From positions 1-41,758 of the IMG/VR virus record IMGVR_UViG_3300029286_000101: DNA of 41,758 nt. One strand, written 5' to 3'. A program made the position numbers and the translations under genes. Source of the DNA: a virus. The notes under the pieces are model-generated. The model was given only the letters and a program-made list of their open reading frames with translations, was not told the DNA's origin and did not search any database. Within the stretch, counting starts at the first letter, position 1; each line of letters begins with the position of its first letter. Shown here piece after piece: positions 16,654-25,078 of the stretch.

Positions 16654-17575
16654 TTCTCTCCCCATCATAAATGTGTTTGATTGTTGGAAATCGAAGTCCT
16701 TGTTTACCATTTTTATCAACTGATTTTTCAAAATATTGAACAGTTGCGGTTAATCCAATAAGACTGTTACGTCGATTGAACCAGCTAATTCTCTCACTAA
16801 TACTAAAACCAGATCCTACAGAACTGGTAGCTCCTTCATCATTAATCTTAACGATGATGTTGGTCAAAGTTTTGATTGTCTCTTCCAGACCAGTATCAGC
16901 ATTGATTACTCGAAACGGACCAACTTCAGTTCCAACAATTTCAAACTCATCATCATGAAACTTTTTAAGCTTGAGCATGTATCGACTTCTCTTACCCTCA
17001 TAAGGTCTATCTCCATCACGAATGATCAGACCTTCCCAACCCTTTTCATCAGCCATAGATATAAGCTCAGACAAATGATCATCACCTTCAACAAATATCT
17101 GATCAACAACTTCGATTTTGTCAGACACACCATCAAAATATTGCTTGAGCAAATTGCTTCTTGTTGAAAAGTTAGTGTTAGAGAACTTATTCTTGAAATC
17201 TTCTACAGGCAGAAAGTCAAACACAAGGTACTTAGGATTTTCTATGGTGTGGTTCTTACGTTTGATCTGAGATACGATGGACTTAAAATCCTCTTTGCCG
17301 TTCGAATCAACGATTGCCACTTCACCGTCCAAAACAAAGTCATCAAGACCTGTCTGATCCTTTAGTCTCAATATCTCATCTTTGAGAACATCAAGACCAA
17401 GAAATTCGTTTCCAGTACGGCTCCAAAACGTTACACTTTTACCTTCAACAATACAGATACAACGACAATTATGAACCAATATATCATTAGCAAAAAAGTT
17501 ATGGTTATCTTCAATTTCGAGGTCATATTTATCTCTATTTTCTACAACTTCAATGGAAACAATTTCATCAATCAT
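16646..17575 (-). CDS. DNA ligase C-terminal part with C-intein (fractured gene)
   Basis: 309 aa. Residues 1-36 are a C-intein: YDLEIEDNHNFFANDILVHN ends with the penultimate His and terminal Asn, followed by Cys37 as the first extein residue. Residues 37-309 are the rest of an ATP-dependent DNA ligase, starting CRCICIVEGKSVTF just after motif I. It has motif III near DGEVAI, IIIa YLVFDFL, motif IV EGLIIRDG and motif V LKLKK. Trans-splicing with the product of 18636-19448 would give a ligase of about 438 aa. Its ATG lies in the endonuclease stop region, with AAGGA upstream. Confidence 0.88.
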   Translation of the reverse strand: MIDEIVSIEVVENRDKYDLEIEDNHNFFANDILVHNCRCICIVEGKSVTFWSRTGNEFLGLDVLKDEILRLKDQTGLDDFVLDGEVAIVDSNGKEDFKSIVSQIKRKNHTIENPKYLVFDFLPVEDFKNKFSNTNFSTRSNLLKQYFDGVSDKIEVVDQIFVEGDDHLSELISMADEKGWEGLIIRDGDRPYEGKRSRYMLKLKKFHDDEFEIVGTEVGPFRVINADTGLEETIKTLTNIIVKINDEGATSSVGSGFSISERISWFNRRNSLIGLTATVQYFEKSVDKNGKQGLRFPTIKHIYDGERNV

Positions 17576-18569
17576 GTTTTTCTTCCTTATTTTTTATAAA
17601 ATCTGTAATTTTTTGTCTTAGAGTTTCAATATTCTTCAGTTCACTTTCCCAAATAACCATAACATCAAATCCAAATTGTTGTATATGGTTTATTCTTATT
17701 TCATCAAAATTCCATATTTCTTTTGCTGTCTTTCTACCTTCCCATTTTGGAAATTCATCTGTTTCAATATAAATTGATGGATTAGCATGCCAAAAATCTC
17801 CGTAAATCTCTATTATAATATCAAAATCTAAAAGTAAAATATCAACGATAGGAGAAAAAGTTTTATTTAGATCAACATTAAAACCATAGCATAGATTGGA
17901 TTTTTCATTTTTATGCTTTATTTTCCAACCTTTTAATAAATTGCTTAAAGTTTTATGAGGTTTACTCAATCTACCTCTATTCTTTTTTGAATGCTCAGTT
18001 GGTATATGTGCAGTTTTACTAACTCCATATTTTTCCATCAGTCCTTTTTCAGCTATACTGACTCCATCTTTACCAGCAAAAATATTTTTTCTTCCGTAAT
18101 GTTTAAAAAATGTGTCTACTTTTTTCTTTTTAACATCATTTGATTGTGATGCATTGATGCATCCGAATTTCTCAACACAAGTGTTATTATATTTCTCTCT
18201 CACATGTGTGCTATTAGCTGTTTCTTTAATAGTCGGAGTTTTAATGTTATATTTTTTACTCCAAGAAATTATTAATCCTGGTGTTGGTGCAATATTGTAT
18301 TTTTCTCTAACTAATTCACACAATCTACTGGAAGTAAATTTTAAACTAAACCAATGTTTCAATAATCTTTCTGTTATCACAGCTTCTAATTTAGATTTGT
18401 AAATATGGCATTTTCCATAATGACCCTCTACTGAATTTTCAGAGTGAAAAGCTTTACCACAATGTTTACAAGTAAAGGAAAGATATTGTAGTCTCTCCTC
18501 ATTAGTATGACATTTACTTAAATGAGATGACATTCCTTTAAATTCTTTGTTACAAATAATACATTTCAT
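17568..18569 (-). CDS. Vsr-like homing endonuclease between the split ligase halves
   Basis: 333 aa. N-terminus has two Cys/His fingers (CIICNKEFKGMSSHLSKCH, then CKHCGKAFHSENSVEGH). C-terminal Vsr-like core: VDILLLDFDIIIEIYGDFWH near residue 258, a Trp/Asp region, and FGFDVMVIWESELKN near 301. Matches the Vsr-related homing family described with fractured genes in metagenomes. Different from the DUF723-like copies elsewhere. Late promoter at 18596-18589 and AAAGGAGG before ATG. Overlaps the ligase C-part start by 8 nt. Confidence 0.83.
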   Translation of the reverse strand: MKCIICNKEFKGMSSHLSKCHTNEERLQYLSFTCKHCGKAFHSENSVEGHYGKCHIYKSKLEAVITERLLKHWFSLKFTSSRLCELVREKYNIAPTPGLIISWSKKYNIKTPTIKETANSTHVREKYNNTCVEKFGCINASQSNDVKKKKVDTFFKHYGRKNIFAGKDGVSIAEKGLMEKYGVSKTAHIPTEHSKKNRGRLSKPHKTLSNLLKGWKIKHKNEKSNLCYGFNVDLNKTFSPIVDILLLDFDIIIEIYGDFWHANPSIYIETDEFPKWEGRKTAKEIWNFDEIRINHIQQFGFDVMVIWESELKNIETLRQKITDFIKNKEEKHD

Positions 18570-18588
18570 AATAATCCTCCTTTTAAAA

Positions 18589-18596
18589 TATTTATG
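18589..18596 (-). promoter_or_regulatory. T4-type late promoter for the ligase-borne endonuclease
   Basis: CATAAATA on the minus strand, 19 bases before the ATG at 18569. Late transcription from here would also cover the C-terminal ligase half. Confidence 0.7.
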
Positions 18597-18635
18597 TTTT
18601 CCACTAAAAAATTAGATGGAGGATCATATTATATA

Positions 18636-19448
18636 CTATTTATCAGTGTAAAAAACATCACCCACACTTAACTCATCCGTACGTCTATAACAACCAATAT
18701 TATTTAAAAATACTTTATGATTTCCTGTTAAAATAATTTCTCTTCCGCTTTTTGTTTTGACTTTAAACCATGTAACTTGTTTTTCGTTTACATCAATGCC
18801 GTTTTTCATGTAGTTAACAATTTTTTTGTACTCTATTTGGTTATTATTATGATTATAACACTTAATTTTTTTGTCAATTTTTTCATCATACACATGTTTA
18901 ATAGTGTCACATGAACCATCTTCAAATTCAACAATGGTAGTTTCATCTAAACACCCGTCCAACTTGTGACTGGCAAACCAATTCTGTGTTTTGAAATCTA
19001 CCTGATGAATATGATCTTCATATGATTTGGCAAGAGCAACATCAAAAGTTGGAATCAGATCAGGCCACACCTTATTAATGCTCTTATCATCGATCCGAAC
19101 TTCGAGATTCTTATCAATAATCTTGTAAATTATGTCAGCGTGATTGTTGTTCTGACTAATAAACCAGCCAACAGAATTAAGTGCATCGTGACCAGAAATA
19201 GTACGAGCATTGAGACCATCAAGAAGAATAAATAGGTCACTATACATGTCTGAAAAATCAGTAGCCGTTCCACTTGCAATGTGTTTCTTAACAGTTGCAG
19301 ATGTTACATTAAATTTCTTTAGAGGATCGTACACATACTGTAGAATCTTTTTACACTGTGGGTACTTTTTAAGAATGTTGATTTTATCATTCTTGGAATT
19401 AGTACTATTCAGTTCAGCTACCATTTGTTCAAGCAGATCAAAGTTCAC
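18636..19448 (-). CDS. DNA ligase N-terminal part with N-intein (fractured gene)
   Basis: 270 aa from GTG 19448, six bases after AGGGAG (an upstream TTG is less likely). Residues 1-165 are the ligase N-terminal domain, ending FASHKLDG, where Lys162 is the nucleotidylated residue of motif I. Residue 166 is Cys1 of a 105-residue N-intein: CLDETTIVEFEDGS (block A) and IILTGNHKVFLNN (block B, T..H). It ends FYTDK at TAG. The intein interrupts the active site, so no ligase can form without trans-splicing. Early-type promoter about 40 nt upstream. Confidence 0.88.
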   Translation of the reverse strand: MNFDLLEQMVAELNSTNSKNDKINILKKYPQCKKILQYVYDPLKKFNVTSATVKKHIASGTATDFSDMYSDLFILLDGLNARTISGHDALNSVGWFISQNNNHADIIYKIIDKNLEVRIDDKSINKVWPDLIPTFDVALAKSYEDHIHQVDFKTQNWFASHKLDGCLDETTIVEFEDGSCDTIKHVYDEKIDKKIKCYNHNNNQIEYKKIVNYMKNGIDVNEKQVTWFKVKTKSGREIILTGNHKVFLNNIGCYRRTDELSVGDVFYTDK

Positions 19449-19483
19449 TATAAACTCCCTTTTCAATTGATTACAATTCAACT

Positions 19484-19505
19484 ATATAATAAAATATACA
19501 TTATT
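19484..19505 (-). promoter_or_regulatory. Early-type promoter, short form
   Basis: Minus strand AATGTATATTTTATTATATAG, matching the core repeated before other minus-strand operons. Upstream of the N-terminal ligase gene. Confidence 0.5.
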
Positions 19506-19517
19506 TACTAACAAAAG

Positions 19518-19778
19518 TCAACTATTTTTGTGATCCAAAGAGTTTTTGATTATGTCATCTTTCTTAGATGAACCAGAACTGCTGCCGAAATAGTATGAAA
19601 TAACTTGTCCAACATAGCTTGTGACACTTCCGAGGATGAAGAGGGCTATGTCTTTATTTGGGGTGGGGATGTCTTTAAATAGAATGAAGTAAAATAGAGA
19701 GAATGTCATAGTTGTCACTATAACTGCAAGAATACTATTAATCATGCGATTGTCCTTACCAGACTTTGTGTCAGACAT
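19518..19778 (-). CDS. Holin-like two-helix membrane protein
   Basis: 86 aa from ATG 19778 after GGAGG. Hydrophobic helices at about residues 13-35 and 42-62, with a charged N-terminus and a C-terminal YYFGSSSGSSKKDDI tail. The YYFGSS-K ending is common in phage holins and holin-like proteins of the 3TM type. It lies outside an obvious lysis cassette, so holin function is only suggested. Confidence 0.5.
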   Translation of the reverse strand: MSDTKSGKDNRMINSILAVIVTTMTFSLFYFILFKDIPTPNKDIALFILGSVTSYVGQVISYYFGSSSGSSKKDDIIKNSLDHKNS

Positions 19779-19841
19779 AATAGCCCTCCTTTGTATACAA
19801 CTATTTATTAAAACAGCTATGCAACAAAAGAGGGCCATTTT

Positions 19842-20150
19842 TTATGAGCGGTTGATCAAACAGACATAATCTTCACCAATGACTGTGTCGCCCCACTCAC
19901 ACAAAACATCATCGATGATATCATATTGTCCATCATCGTTTTCCCCGTATTCAATATACGTTTCAAACATGATAATGATATCTTCAAACTCAATTGTTAA
20001 ATCACTATCTTTTCCAAATGTTCCTACAACTGAACTGTGTAGATCTGTCATCTTTTTAACAATATCTTTTGAGAGATCCTGACTGGTAATTTCACCATTA
20101 CACATTTTCCGATAGTTGCTAATGTCCAGAGTCAACAACCACTGTGCCAT
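19842..20150 (-). CDS. Hypothetical acidic protein
   Basis: 102 aa, acidic, starting MAQWLLTLDISNYRKM. Alternating helix and strand segments (VKKMTDLHSSVVG, IEFEDIIIMFETYIEYG). No motif recognised. Preceded by GGAG. Confidence 0.6.
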   Translation of the reverse strand: MAQWLLTLDISNYRKMCNGEITSQDLSKDIVKKMTDLHSSVVGTFGKDSDLTIEFEDIIIMFETYIEYGENDDGQYDIIDDVLCEWGDTVIGEDYVCLINRS

Positions 20151-20172
20151 TTACGAACTCCTTTTATAAAGT

Positions 20173-21519
20173 TTAACAAAAATTCTTTCTGTACTCATCA
20201 ACGAACCATTTAATTATTTCATCTCTATCGACACCTTCCAACTGCATGTCCATAGCCTTATCCATCATATTACCAAACTCTCTCGATGGCTTGAAACCGA
20301 TTTTGATCAAGTCATGACCCGTTACAACTGGTTTTGGCAACTCTACTTTGAACGAAGTAGGAGTAGTACCAAATTCAGCAATCTTAGTCACACAGAAGTC
20401 GTAATTAGTCAAATCTCTGTTAGAAGATTCACAATCAACTTTGTGCAACATCATGTGCCAATCGAAATGATCTTTAGCCAAGAAACGTCTCAACGTTGAC
20501 TTCTTCATGTCTCTAACATGCATGAACTTCATATGAGTTCCAACCAAATCGACAACAATGTCAGTAAAGTCATTTGAAAACTTGAAACGCTTCATTATGC
20601 TTTCAGCCATCTTAGCGCCAGCTTCATCATGTCCGTTGAATCGAAACCGACCACTAACTTCATCATAAGCTTGAACTGGAGGTTTTCCAATATCATGCAA
20701 CAAAGCAGCCCAAAAGACCTCAATAGGAACGATTTCAGGCAACTCAGAAACAGCCAACATGGTATGAGTGTAAACATCTCCTTCTGGATGATATTGTTTG
20801 GGCTGTTCAACACCCCACATCTTCGACACTTCAGGCAATATTTCATGAGTGATGAAAGTATCAAACATCAAATTCGTCATGAACTTACGATTAGACTTTG
20901 GGGTTTGTTGGAACATCTTGCTCAACTCCAAACCCAAACGCTCAGCTGCAATATCATGCAACTTGTGAGTGTTCTGAGATATCTCCCAAAAAGTATTGTA
21001 GTCCAACTCAAAACCGAAACGTGCAGCAAAACGAACAGCACGCAACATTCTCAAATGGTCTTCTTGAATTCGATCAAAAGGATTTCCGACAAACGATATA
21101 ACTTTGTTTTTCAAATCCCATTGACCGTTGTGAAAATCATACAACTTCAAAGCAATTGGGTCGTAGTACATTGCGTTGATAGTGAAATCACGTCTGTCAC
21201 TATCATCCTTCATTGAAACGCCCAATTTTACTGAGTCAGGACGTCTTCCATCAGAAGTGTTGCTGTCACAACGATAAGATGCAATTTCAAAGGCGAAATC
21301 ATTCATCTTCACAATAACAACACCAAATGCAGCACCAACCAAATCACTATCAGGAAAAATCCTGATAACGTCTTCTGGCAATGCTGACGTAGCAATATCG
21401 ATGTCGTTACTGACTTTGCCCATCAATTTATCTCGCACGAATCCACCAGCAAAAACAGCTTCAAAGCCATTCTGCTGCAAGATTCGCACAATATCAGTAG
21501 CGGTTTGTATTTCGGTCAT
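20173..21519 (-). CDS. cca: CCA-adding tRNA nucleotidyltransferase / poly(A) polymerase family with HD domain
   Basis: 448 aa from ATG 21519. Class II nucleotidyltransferase: GGFVRD near residue 22, NDIDIAT near 38 (catalytic Asp pair), RRDFTINAMYYDP near 108, then RIQEDHLRMLRAVRFAAR near 149 (neck). An HD metal-phosphohydrolase domain follows with ALLHDIGKP near 273. Adds or repairs 3' CCA on tRNA. Fits with a phage encoding tRNAs, and would matter where encoded tRNAs lack CCA. Behind its own early-type promoter. Confidence 0.9.
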   Translation of the reverse strand: MTEIQTATDIVRILQQNGFEAVFAGGFVRDKLMGKVSNDIDIATSALPEDVIRIFPDSDLVGAAFGVVIVKMNDFAFEIASYRCDSNTSDGRRPDSVKLGVSMKDDSDRRDFTINAMYYDPIALKLYDFHNGQWDLKNKVISFVGNPFDRIQEDHLRMLRAVRFAARFGFELDYNTFWEISQNTHKLHDIAAERLGLELSKMFQQTPKSNRKFMTNLMFDTFITHEILPEVSKMWGVEQPKQYHPEGDVYTHTMLAVSELPEIVPIEVFWAALLHDIGKPPVQAYDEVSGRFRFNGHDEAGAKMAESIMKRFKFSNDFTDIVVDLVGTHMKFMHVRDMKKSTLRRFLAKDHFDWHMMLHKVDCESSNRDLTNYDFCVTKIAEFGTTPTSFKVELPKPVVTGHDLIKIGFKPSREFGNMMDKAMDMQLEGVDRDEIIKWFVDEYRKNFC

Positions 21520-21529
21520 CACAACTCCT

Positions 21530-21620
21530 TTAACTGTCTATATAAAATATACATTATAAAACCAAGAAGTGCCCCGTTTAATTTCATTTAATTTTCATTT
21601 AACTGATTAAATAGAAATCA
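21530..21620 (-). promoter_or_regulatory. Early-type promoter block, long form
   Basis: Minus strand, in order: TTTAATCAGTTAAA palindrome, AT-rich ATTTAAATG tracts, a variable spacer, then TATAATGTATATTTTATATAG followed by ACAGTTAA and AAAGGAG of the CCA-adding enzyme gene. The same block recurs at six other places between 34 and 41.5 kb. Confidence 0.6.
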
Positions 21621-21646
21621 AGGAGTTACAGAAGCAGATATTAATG

Positions 21647-22159
21647 TCAATCTAATTGGTGCACAATACTAAACCCAATTTGAATATCAGAGAATAGTAC
21701 TGGAGTGTAATTGAGACATTCAACACTAACATTGTAATAATTGAGAGAGGAATCCATATGCTTAGAATGCATGTGTCCATGAATGTTCACATATGGCATA
21801 TGTTTATTGAGATAAACAGGAGCGTGAGACAGGATGTAGAAATCATCCAGAATTATTGGGTGTGAGTACACTTCAATAAAGCCAACATCTTTAAACCAGC
21901 TGTTTGAGTGGCTCAAATCGTGATTTCCTTTAATAAGAATCTTCTTGCCGTTCATCTGAGAAATGATTTCTTTTGTTTTATCTTTTGTGTAAAAAGAGAT
22001 GTCGCCAAGAACATATACTTCATCATCGATATCAACAACTTTGTTATGTTGCAATATCATGAACTTGTCCATCTCTTGCACAGTGGAGAACGGTCTATCT
22101 TCATAGAGAATGATATTCTTGTGTCCGTAGTGATGATCTGAAATCATGAACTTGCTCAT
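21647..22159 (-). CDS. Metallophosphoesterase, phage type
   Basis: 170 aa. SDHHYGHKNII near residue 7, LGDISF near 51, GNHDLSH near 77, SHAPVY near 110 and GHMHSKH near 126 provide the two-metal site. The DHHxGH variant is common in phage and bacterial cyclic-nucleotide or nucleotide phosphoesterases. Shares one base with the upstream stop. Confidence 0.83.
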   Translation of the reverse strand: MSKFMISDHHYGHKNIILYEDRPFSTVQEMDKFMILQHNKVVDIDDEVYVLGDISFYTKDKTKEIISQMNGKKILIKGNHDLSHSNSWFKDVGFIEVYSHPIILDDFYILSHAPVYLNKHMPYVNIHGHMHSKHMDSSLNYYNVSVECLNYTPVLFSDIQIGFSIVHQLD

Positions 22160-22413
22160 TAATCAAAAATCCTTATTTTGTTGTTACAACTACAATCAAA
22201 CTCTTCTACCTTAATATTTTTACCAGGCCAAACACTATCGTCCCACACATCTACCAAATGACTATTTGTTAATTTTGCTTTACAAACAGGACAATCATCT
22301 ATATGCCAATCTTGTGCATTAATCCAAGCGTTTAATTTTCCTCGCATTACAAATAGAATATTCTGTTCGTGTACTTTAGCGTATGGACCGAAAGGAGGAG
22401 TTCCCATTATCAT
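22159..22413 (-). CDS. Zinc-ribbon protein
   Basis: 84 aa from ATG 22413, six bases after AAGGAG; the longer frame extends into the upstream gene. CPVCKAKL near residue 42 and FDCSCNNKI near 75 suggest one zinc site. Unknown role. Confidence 0.6.
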   Translation of the reverse strand: MIMGTPPFGPYAKVHEQNILFVMRGKLNAWINAQDWHIDDCPVCKAKLTNSHLVDVWDDSVWPGKNIKVEEFDCSCNNKIRIFD

Positions 22414-22423
22414 ATTTGGCTCC

Positions 22424-22756
22424 TTAGTTTTGAATGTTTTTGTACTCCTTGTCATAAAGTTTGTACTCACTCGCAATAACACTGGCATATTTGTTGTATT
22501 GATCTCTATCAGCATCAGTCATCTTGTCATCAGTATGAAACATGACATCGAGCATCTCACAAGCTAAGCCAAAGAATATTTCGAATGAAGGCAACTTGTT
22601 AGTAATTATAATTTGCTCAACCTCTTCATATCCTTCCTCAGATATAGAGAATGGACCTCCACAAACAGAATTGAGTAATGAGCAGTCTATTTGCTGCCCC
22701 TCACATATATAAACGAAAAGAAGTACAGATTTCTCATATTCATTCAATGGTTCCAT
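22424..22756 (-). CDS. Hypothetical acidic protein
   Basis: 110 aa from ATG 22756 after AGAGG. Mostly helical, with LNEYEKSVLLFVYI at the start and MTDADRDQYNKYASVIA near 80. No recognised domain. Confidence 0.55.
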   Translation of the reverse strand: MEPLNEYEKSVLLFVYICEGQQIDCSLLNSVCGGPFSISEEGYEEVEQIIITNKLPSFEIFFGLACEMLDVMFHTDDKMTDADRDQYNKYASVIASEYKLYDKEYKNIQN

Positions 22757-23120
22757 GTTCACCTCTTAGAATAGATATTGCTTTTTCAACATCATCATCT
22801 TGAATACCAATATCCATTTTAGTTTTAACTGTAAATTGTTTTAGTTCTAACATATCCCAAGTTTCATCATCAATAGCTACAAACGATTCAATCTCATGTT
22901 GGTACATATCTAACCAAGTTTGAATTTCTAACCCTCTACCAAAAACAATATGTTTTTCTCTAAGCTCTTTTTGTTCTGCAATTGTGCAGTGTTTTGGTAT
23001 GTGAGGAGTAACATCAATAACTCTAACAGGAGATATAATATGTTGTGGTACATGAGGATTGAGAGCACTAAAAGTTCTTGGATCTCCACCATAATCCAGA
23101 AATATAATTCGCTTCTTCAC
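22740..23120 (-). CDS. HAD-like phage protein
   Basis: 126 aa with a probable GTG start at 23120, six bases after AAGAG. RIIFLDYGGDPRT at the N-terminus resembles a HAD motif I, with Tyr-Gly where Asp-Gly is usual; EIQTWLDMYQHEIESF and FVAIDDETWDM resemble the phage HAD domains of the Swiss-army-knife RNA-repair type. The altered catalytic motif makes activity doubtful. Confidence 0.5.
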   Translation of the reverse strand: MKKRIIFLDYGGDPRTFSALNPHVPQHIISPVRVIDVTPHIPKHCTIAEQKELREKHIVFGRGLEIQTWLDMYQHEIESFVAIDDETWDMLELKQFTVKTKMDIGIQDDDVEKAISILRGEHGTIE

Positions 23121-23457
23121 TATCAACTCTTTTCTTGTTGCTGTTGATAAACTCTACCAGCTTCTCTGCTGTTCCTGAATCAAAACCGGATATTCCCGCA
23201 AACCATATAGGCTTACCAAGAATAGCAAGCTTAATTCCATTTACATATTTCTTAAACCTATTCCAACTGTGAACAAGCCGTTTGTGCCATTCAGGTTCAT
23301 TCTTTTCAAATTGAGTTGTAGCCACTTCAAACGGAAACTTATTCAACACATATTCAAAAGCAAATATGTCATACTCTTCATCATACGTCATTCGTGTGAC
23401 ATGCGCTAAATCCCAACAATCACACTCAATATAAATCTTTTTCAATATACTATCCAT
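23068..23457 (-). CDS. Hypothetical protein
   Basis: 129 aa. N-terminal KKIYIECDCWDLAHVTRM and central RFKKYVNGIKLAILGKPIWF. Overlaps the next gene by about 50 nt. Short proteins with this arrangement (C.C..A.V.R) are common among large phages; function unknown. Confidence 0.6.
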   Translation of the reverse strand: MDSILKKIYIECDCWDLAHVTRMTYDEEYDIFAFEYVLNKFPFEVATTQFEKNEPEWHKRLVHSWNRFKKYVNGIKLAILGKPIWFAGISGFDSGTAEKLVEFINSNKKRVDSEEANYISGLWWRSKNF

Positions 23458-23675
23458 TATACAACCTCAAATCGGCAAGAGTTAAAGTACACTTTAGGAT
23501 CTGGAAACTCTCTCAGCCACACTTCAGTGTGCCAAGAATGCTCTTCAACAGCATCAACTGTGTAAGTATAACCAATTTTTAAATATTTCTCAGAAATCTT
23601 AGGATCACAACCCCAATCAAATAAGTCAATGTTTGTGCATCTGACTTGACAGCCAACTGCTATTTCTTTTTCCAT
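23457..23675 (-). CDS. Hypothetical protein, beta-rich
   Basis: 72 aa with VGCQVRCTNID near residue 7 and YLKIGYTYTVDAVEE near 32, a small beta-barrel-like pattern often seen in phage proteins. Shares one base with the next start. Confidence 0.55.
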   Translation of the reverse strand: MEKEIAVGCQVRCTNIDLFDWGCDPKISEKYLKIGYTYTVDAVEEHSWHTEVWLREFPDPKVYFNSCRFEVV

Positions 23676-23909
23676 TTAATGTACGTCCTTCAGATCTGGA
23701 TGTTCTCCTAATATTGAAACTTTTTGTGCTGATGCACACATGTGAGTTAATGAGTGAACATAATTTACCAGACCATTTAGTTTGATATATTCTTCTCGAG
23801 TCAAGTTAAATTCATTTGTAACTTGTATGTCATCTTTGTATATGATATAAGTTCCACCATTAGTTGTGCATTCTGTATCAAATTCTAAAACAATTTTTAC
23901 TTTTGACAT
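23676..23909 (-). CDS. Hypothetical protein
   Basis: 77 aa starting MSKVKIVLEFDTECTTNGG; overlaps the previous small gene by TAATG. No recognised domain. Confidence 0.55.
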   Translation of the reverse strand: MSKVKIVLEFDTECTTNGGTYIIYKDDIQVTNEFNLTREEYIKLNGLVNYVHSLTHMCASAQKVSILGEHPDLKDVH

Positions 23910-24058
23910 TAATTAACACCCTTTACAATATTTTTAGATTCTTCTCTCAAATGCTTTTTATGAGCTTCTTTAATAACTTCAGTTCCTGTCCAGTGAGTCA
24001 TATTGGAGTGACCTTTTTTACCACCCTGTCCACCTTTAGTTCTTTTCTCAAGTGCCAT
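23909..24058 (-). CDS. Small basic protein
   Basis: 49 aa, MALEKRTKGGQGGKKGHSNM at the N-terminus then HWTGTEVIKEAHKKH. Lys/Gly-rich start suggests nucleic-acid contact. ATG with a weak site; stop overlaps the next ATG, supporting translation. Confidence 0.55.
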   Translation of the reverse strand: MALEKRTKGGQGGKKGHSNMTHWTGTEVIKEAHKKHLREESKNIVKGVN

Positions 24059-24070
24059 GTTTTGCTCTCA

Positions 24071-24388
24071 TTAATTAACTGTGAAAGTATCATTCTCAAC
24101 AATGACTTGAATATTTCTCCTAACTTTTCCCTCTGGTTGATTAACAGCAATAACATTCTCTATTACATATATATGGTCTACACCATTCCCTATCACATCT
24201 GGATACAAAACATTATTGCAATGAACTGGTTTGTTGTTTATAGTTCCTTCTGCAATTCCCATGTCAATAACACGAATCTTGCCATTTGTTTCTATGTCAA
24301 ATGGGTAAACACCATCAACTGTTTTTGGCACATCTCCACAACCAACATACAAAAACGCAGTTACTACAACAGCTAAAAACTTATTCAT
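24071..24388 (-). CDS. Putative lipoprotein
   Basis: 105 aa. N-terminal MNKFLAVVVTAFLYVGCGD is a signal peptide with a lipobox-like VGC, so lipidation at Cys17 is likely. The mature part is beta-rich. Phage lipoproteins can act in superinfection exclusion, but nothing specific is visible. Confidence 0.55.
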   Translation of the reverse strand: MNKFLAVVVTAFLYVGCGDVPKTVDGVYPFDIETNGKIRVIDMGIAEGTINNKPVHCNNVLYPDVIGNGVDHIYVIENVIAVNQPEGKVRRNIQVIVENDTFTVN

Positions 24389-24594
24389 TATATATCCTGG
24401 TTTGTCTTAATTTCAAAAACAATGCCATCAAAAACACTGAACACTCTATATGTTCCTTTTGTAGCTCGTGCAAGCTTAATACATTTATCTATCGCACAAG
24501 ATTTGACCATATCGCTATCTACATCTGACCAACTTTCTCCTTGAAAGTGGTGAAACATAGAATAAGAAAAATTTAACCGTTGAATATCGTACAT
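24388..24594 (-). CDS. Hypothetical protein
   Basis: 68 aa, MYDIQRLNFSYSMFHH at the start and CIKLARATKGTYRVF near residue 37. Ends one base into the lipoprotein start. Confidence 0.5.
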   Translation of the reverse strand: MYDIQRLNFSYSMFHHFQGESWSDVDSDMVKSCAIDKCIKLARATKGTYRVFSVFDGIVFEIKTNQDI

Positions 24595-24605
24595 TATACA
24601 TCTCC

Positions 24606-24746
24606 TTAATTAATCCAAACATTAGTGTCAACAGGAAACTCTTCTCGCTGTTCATTATCGAAAGCAAGTAGATGATCACAAGCATCATCACGAGACTCAC
24701 AAACACAACCACACTCAGCACACTCTACAATGATTTTCTTTTCCAT
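24606..24746 (-). CDS. Small cysteine-rich protein
   Basis: 46 aa, beginning MEKKIIVECAECGCVC; C..C.C.C cluster likely to bind zinc, then CDHLLAFDNEQ. AAAGGA lies eight bases before the ATG. Too short for most gene callers. Confidence 0.5.
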   Translation of the reverse strand: MEKKIIVECAECGCVCESRDDACDHLLAFDNEQREEFPVDTNVWIN

Positions 24747-24758
24747 TTTAAATATCCT

Positions 24759-25076
24759 TTACATCAAAGATGAAATTGTAATTATTTTGATATTTAGTCT
24801 TTTGCATATTTTAGCACATGTTTCACAAGGATCAATTGGAAGAAGATCTCCACTATTATTAACACGACAAATAATGATTGTGCTAATCCGTTTCTTATAT
24901 TTCTTGATCAACTCTATTTCAGCATGAAGACCCATTCCATGTTGACATTTCTTTTTCTTATTGATAGCACATCCAACCAAATCACCCTTTTTATTAAAAC
25001 CAATAGCACTAATCTTATAGGTGCAGTCTGACTGTTTTGCTTTACTAATTGCAAGTTGGAGTATATTAAAGTTCAT
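24759..25076 (-). CDS. Cytidine/deoxycytidylate deaminase-like protein
   Basis: 105 aa. LHAEIELIKK near residue 53 supplies the zinc His and catalytic Glu, and PIDPCETCAKIC near 80 the two zinc Cys (PC..C). Shorter than T4 dCMP deaminase, so closer to the minimal deaminase fold; could act on nucleotides, free bases or nucleic acid. ATG 25076 preferred to a GTG six bases upstream. Confidence 0.7.
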   Translation of the reverse strand: MNFNILQLAISKAKQSDCTYKISAIGFNKKGDLVGCAINKKKKCQHGMGLHAEIELIKKYKKRISTIIICRVNNSGDLLPIDPCETCAKICKRLNIKIITISSLM

Positions 25077-25078
25077 GC

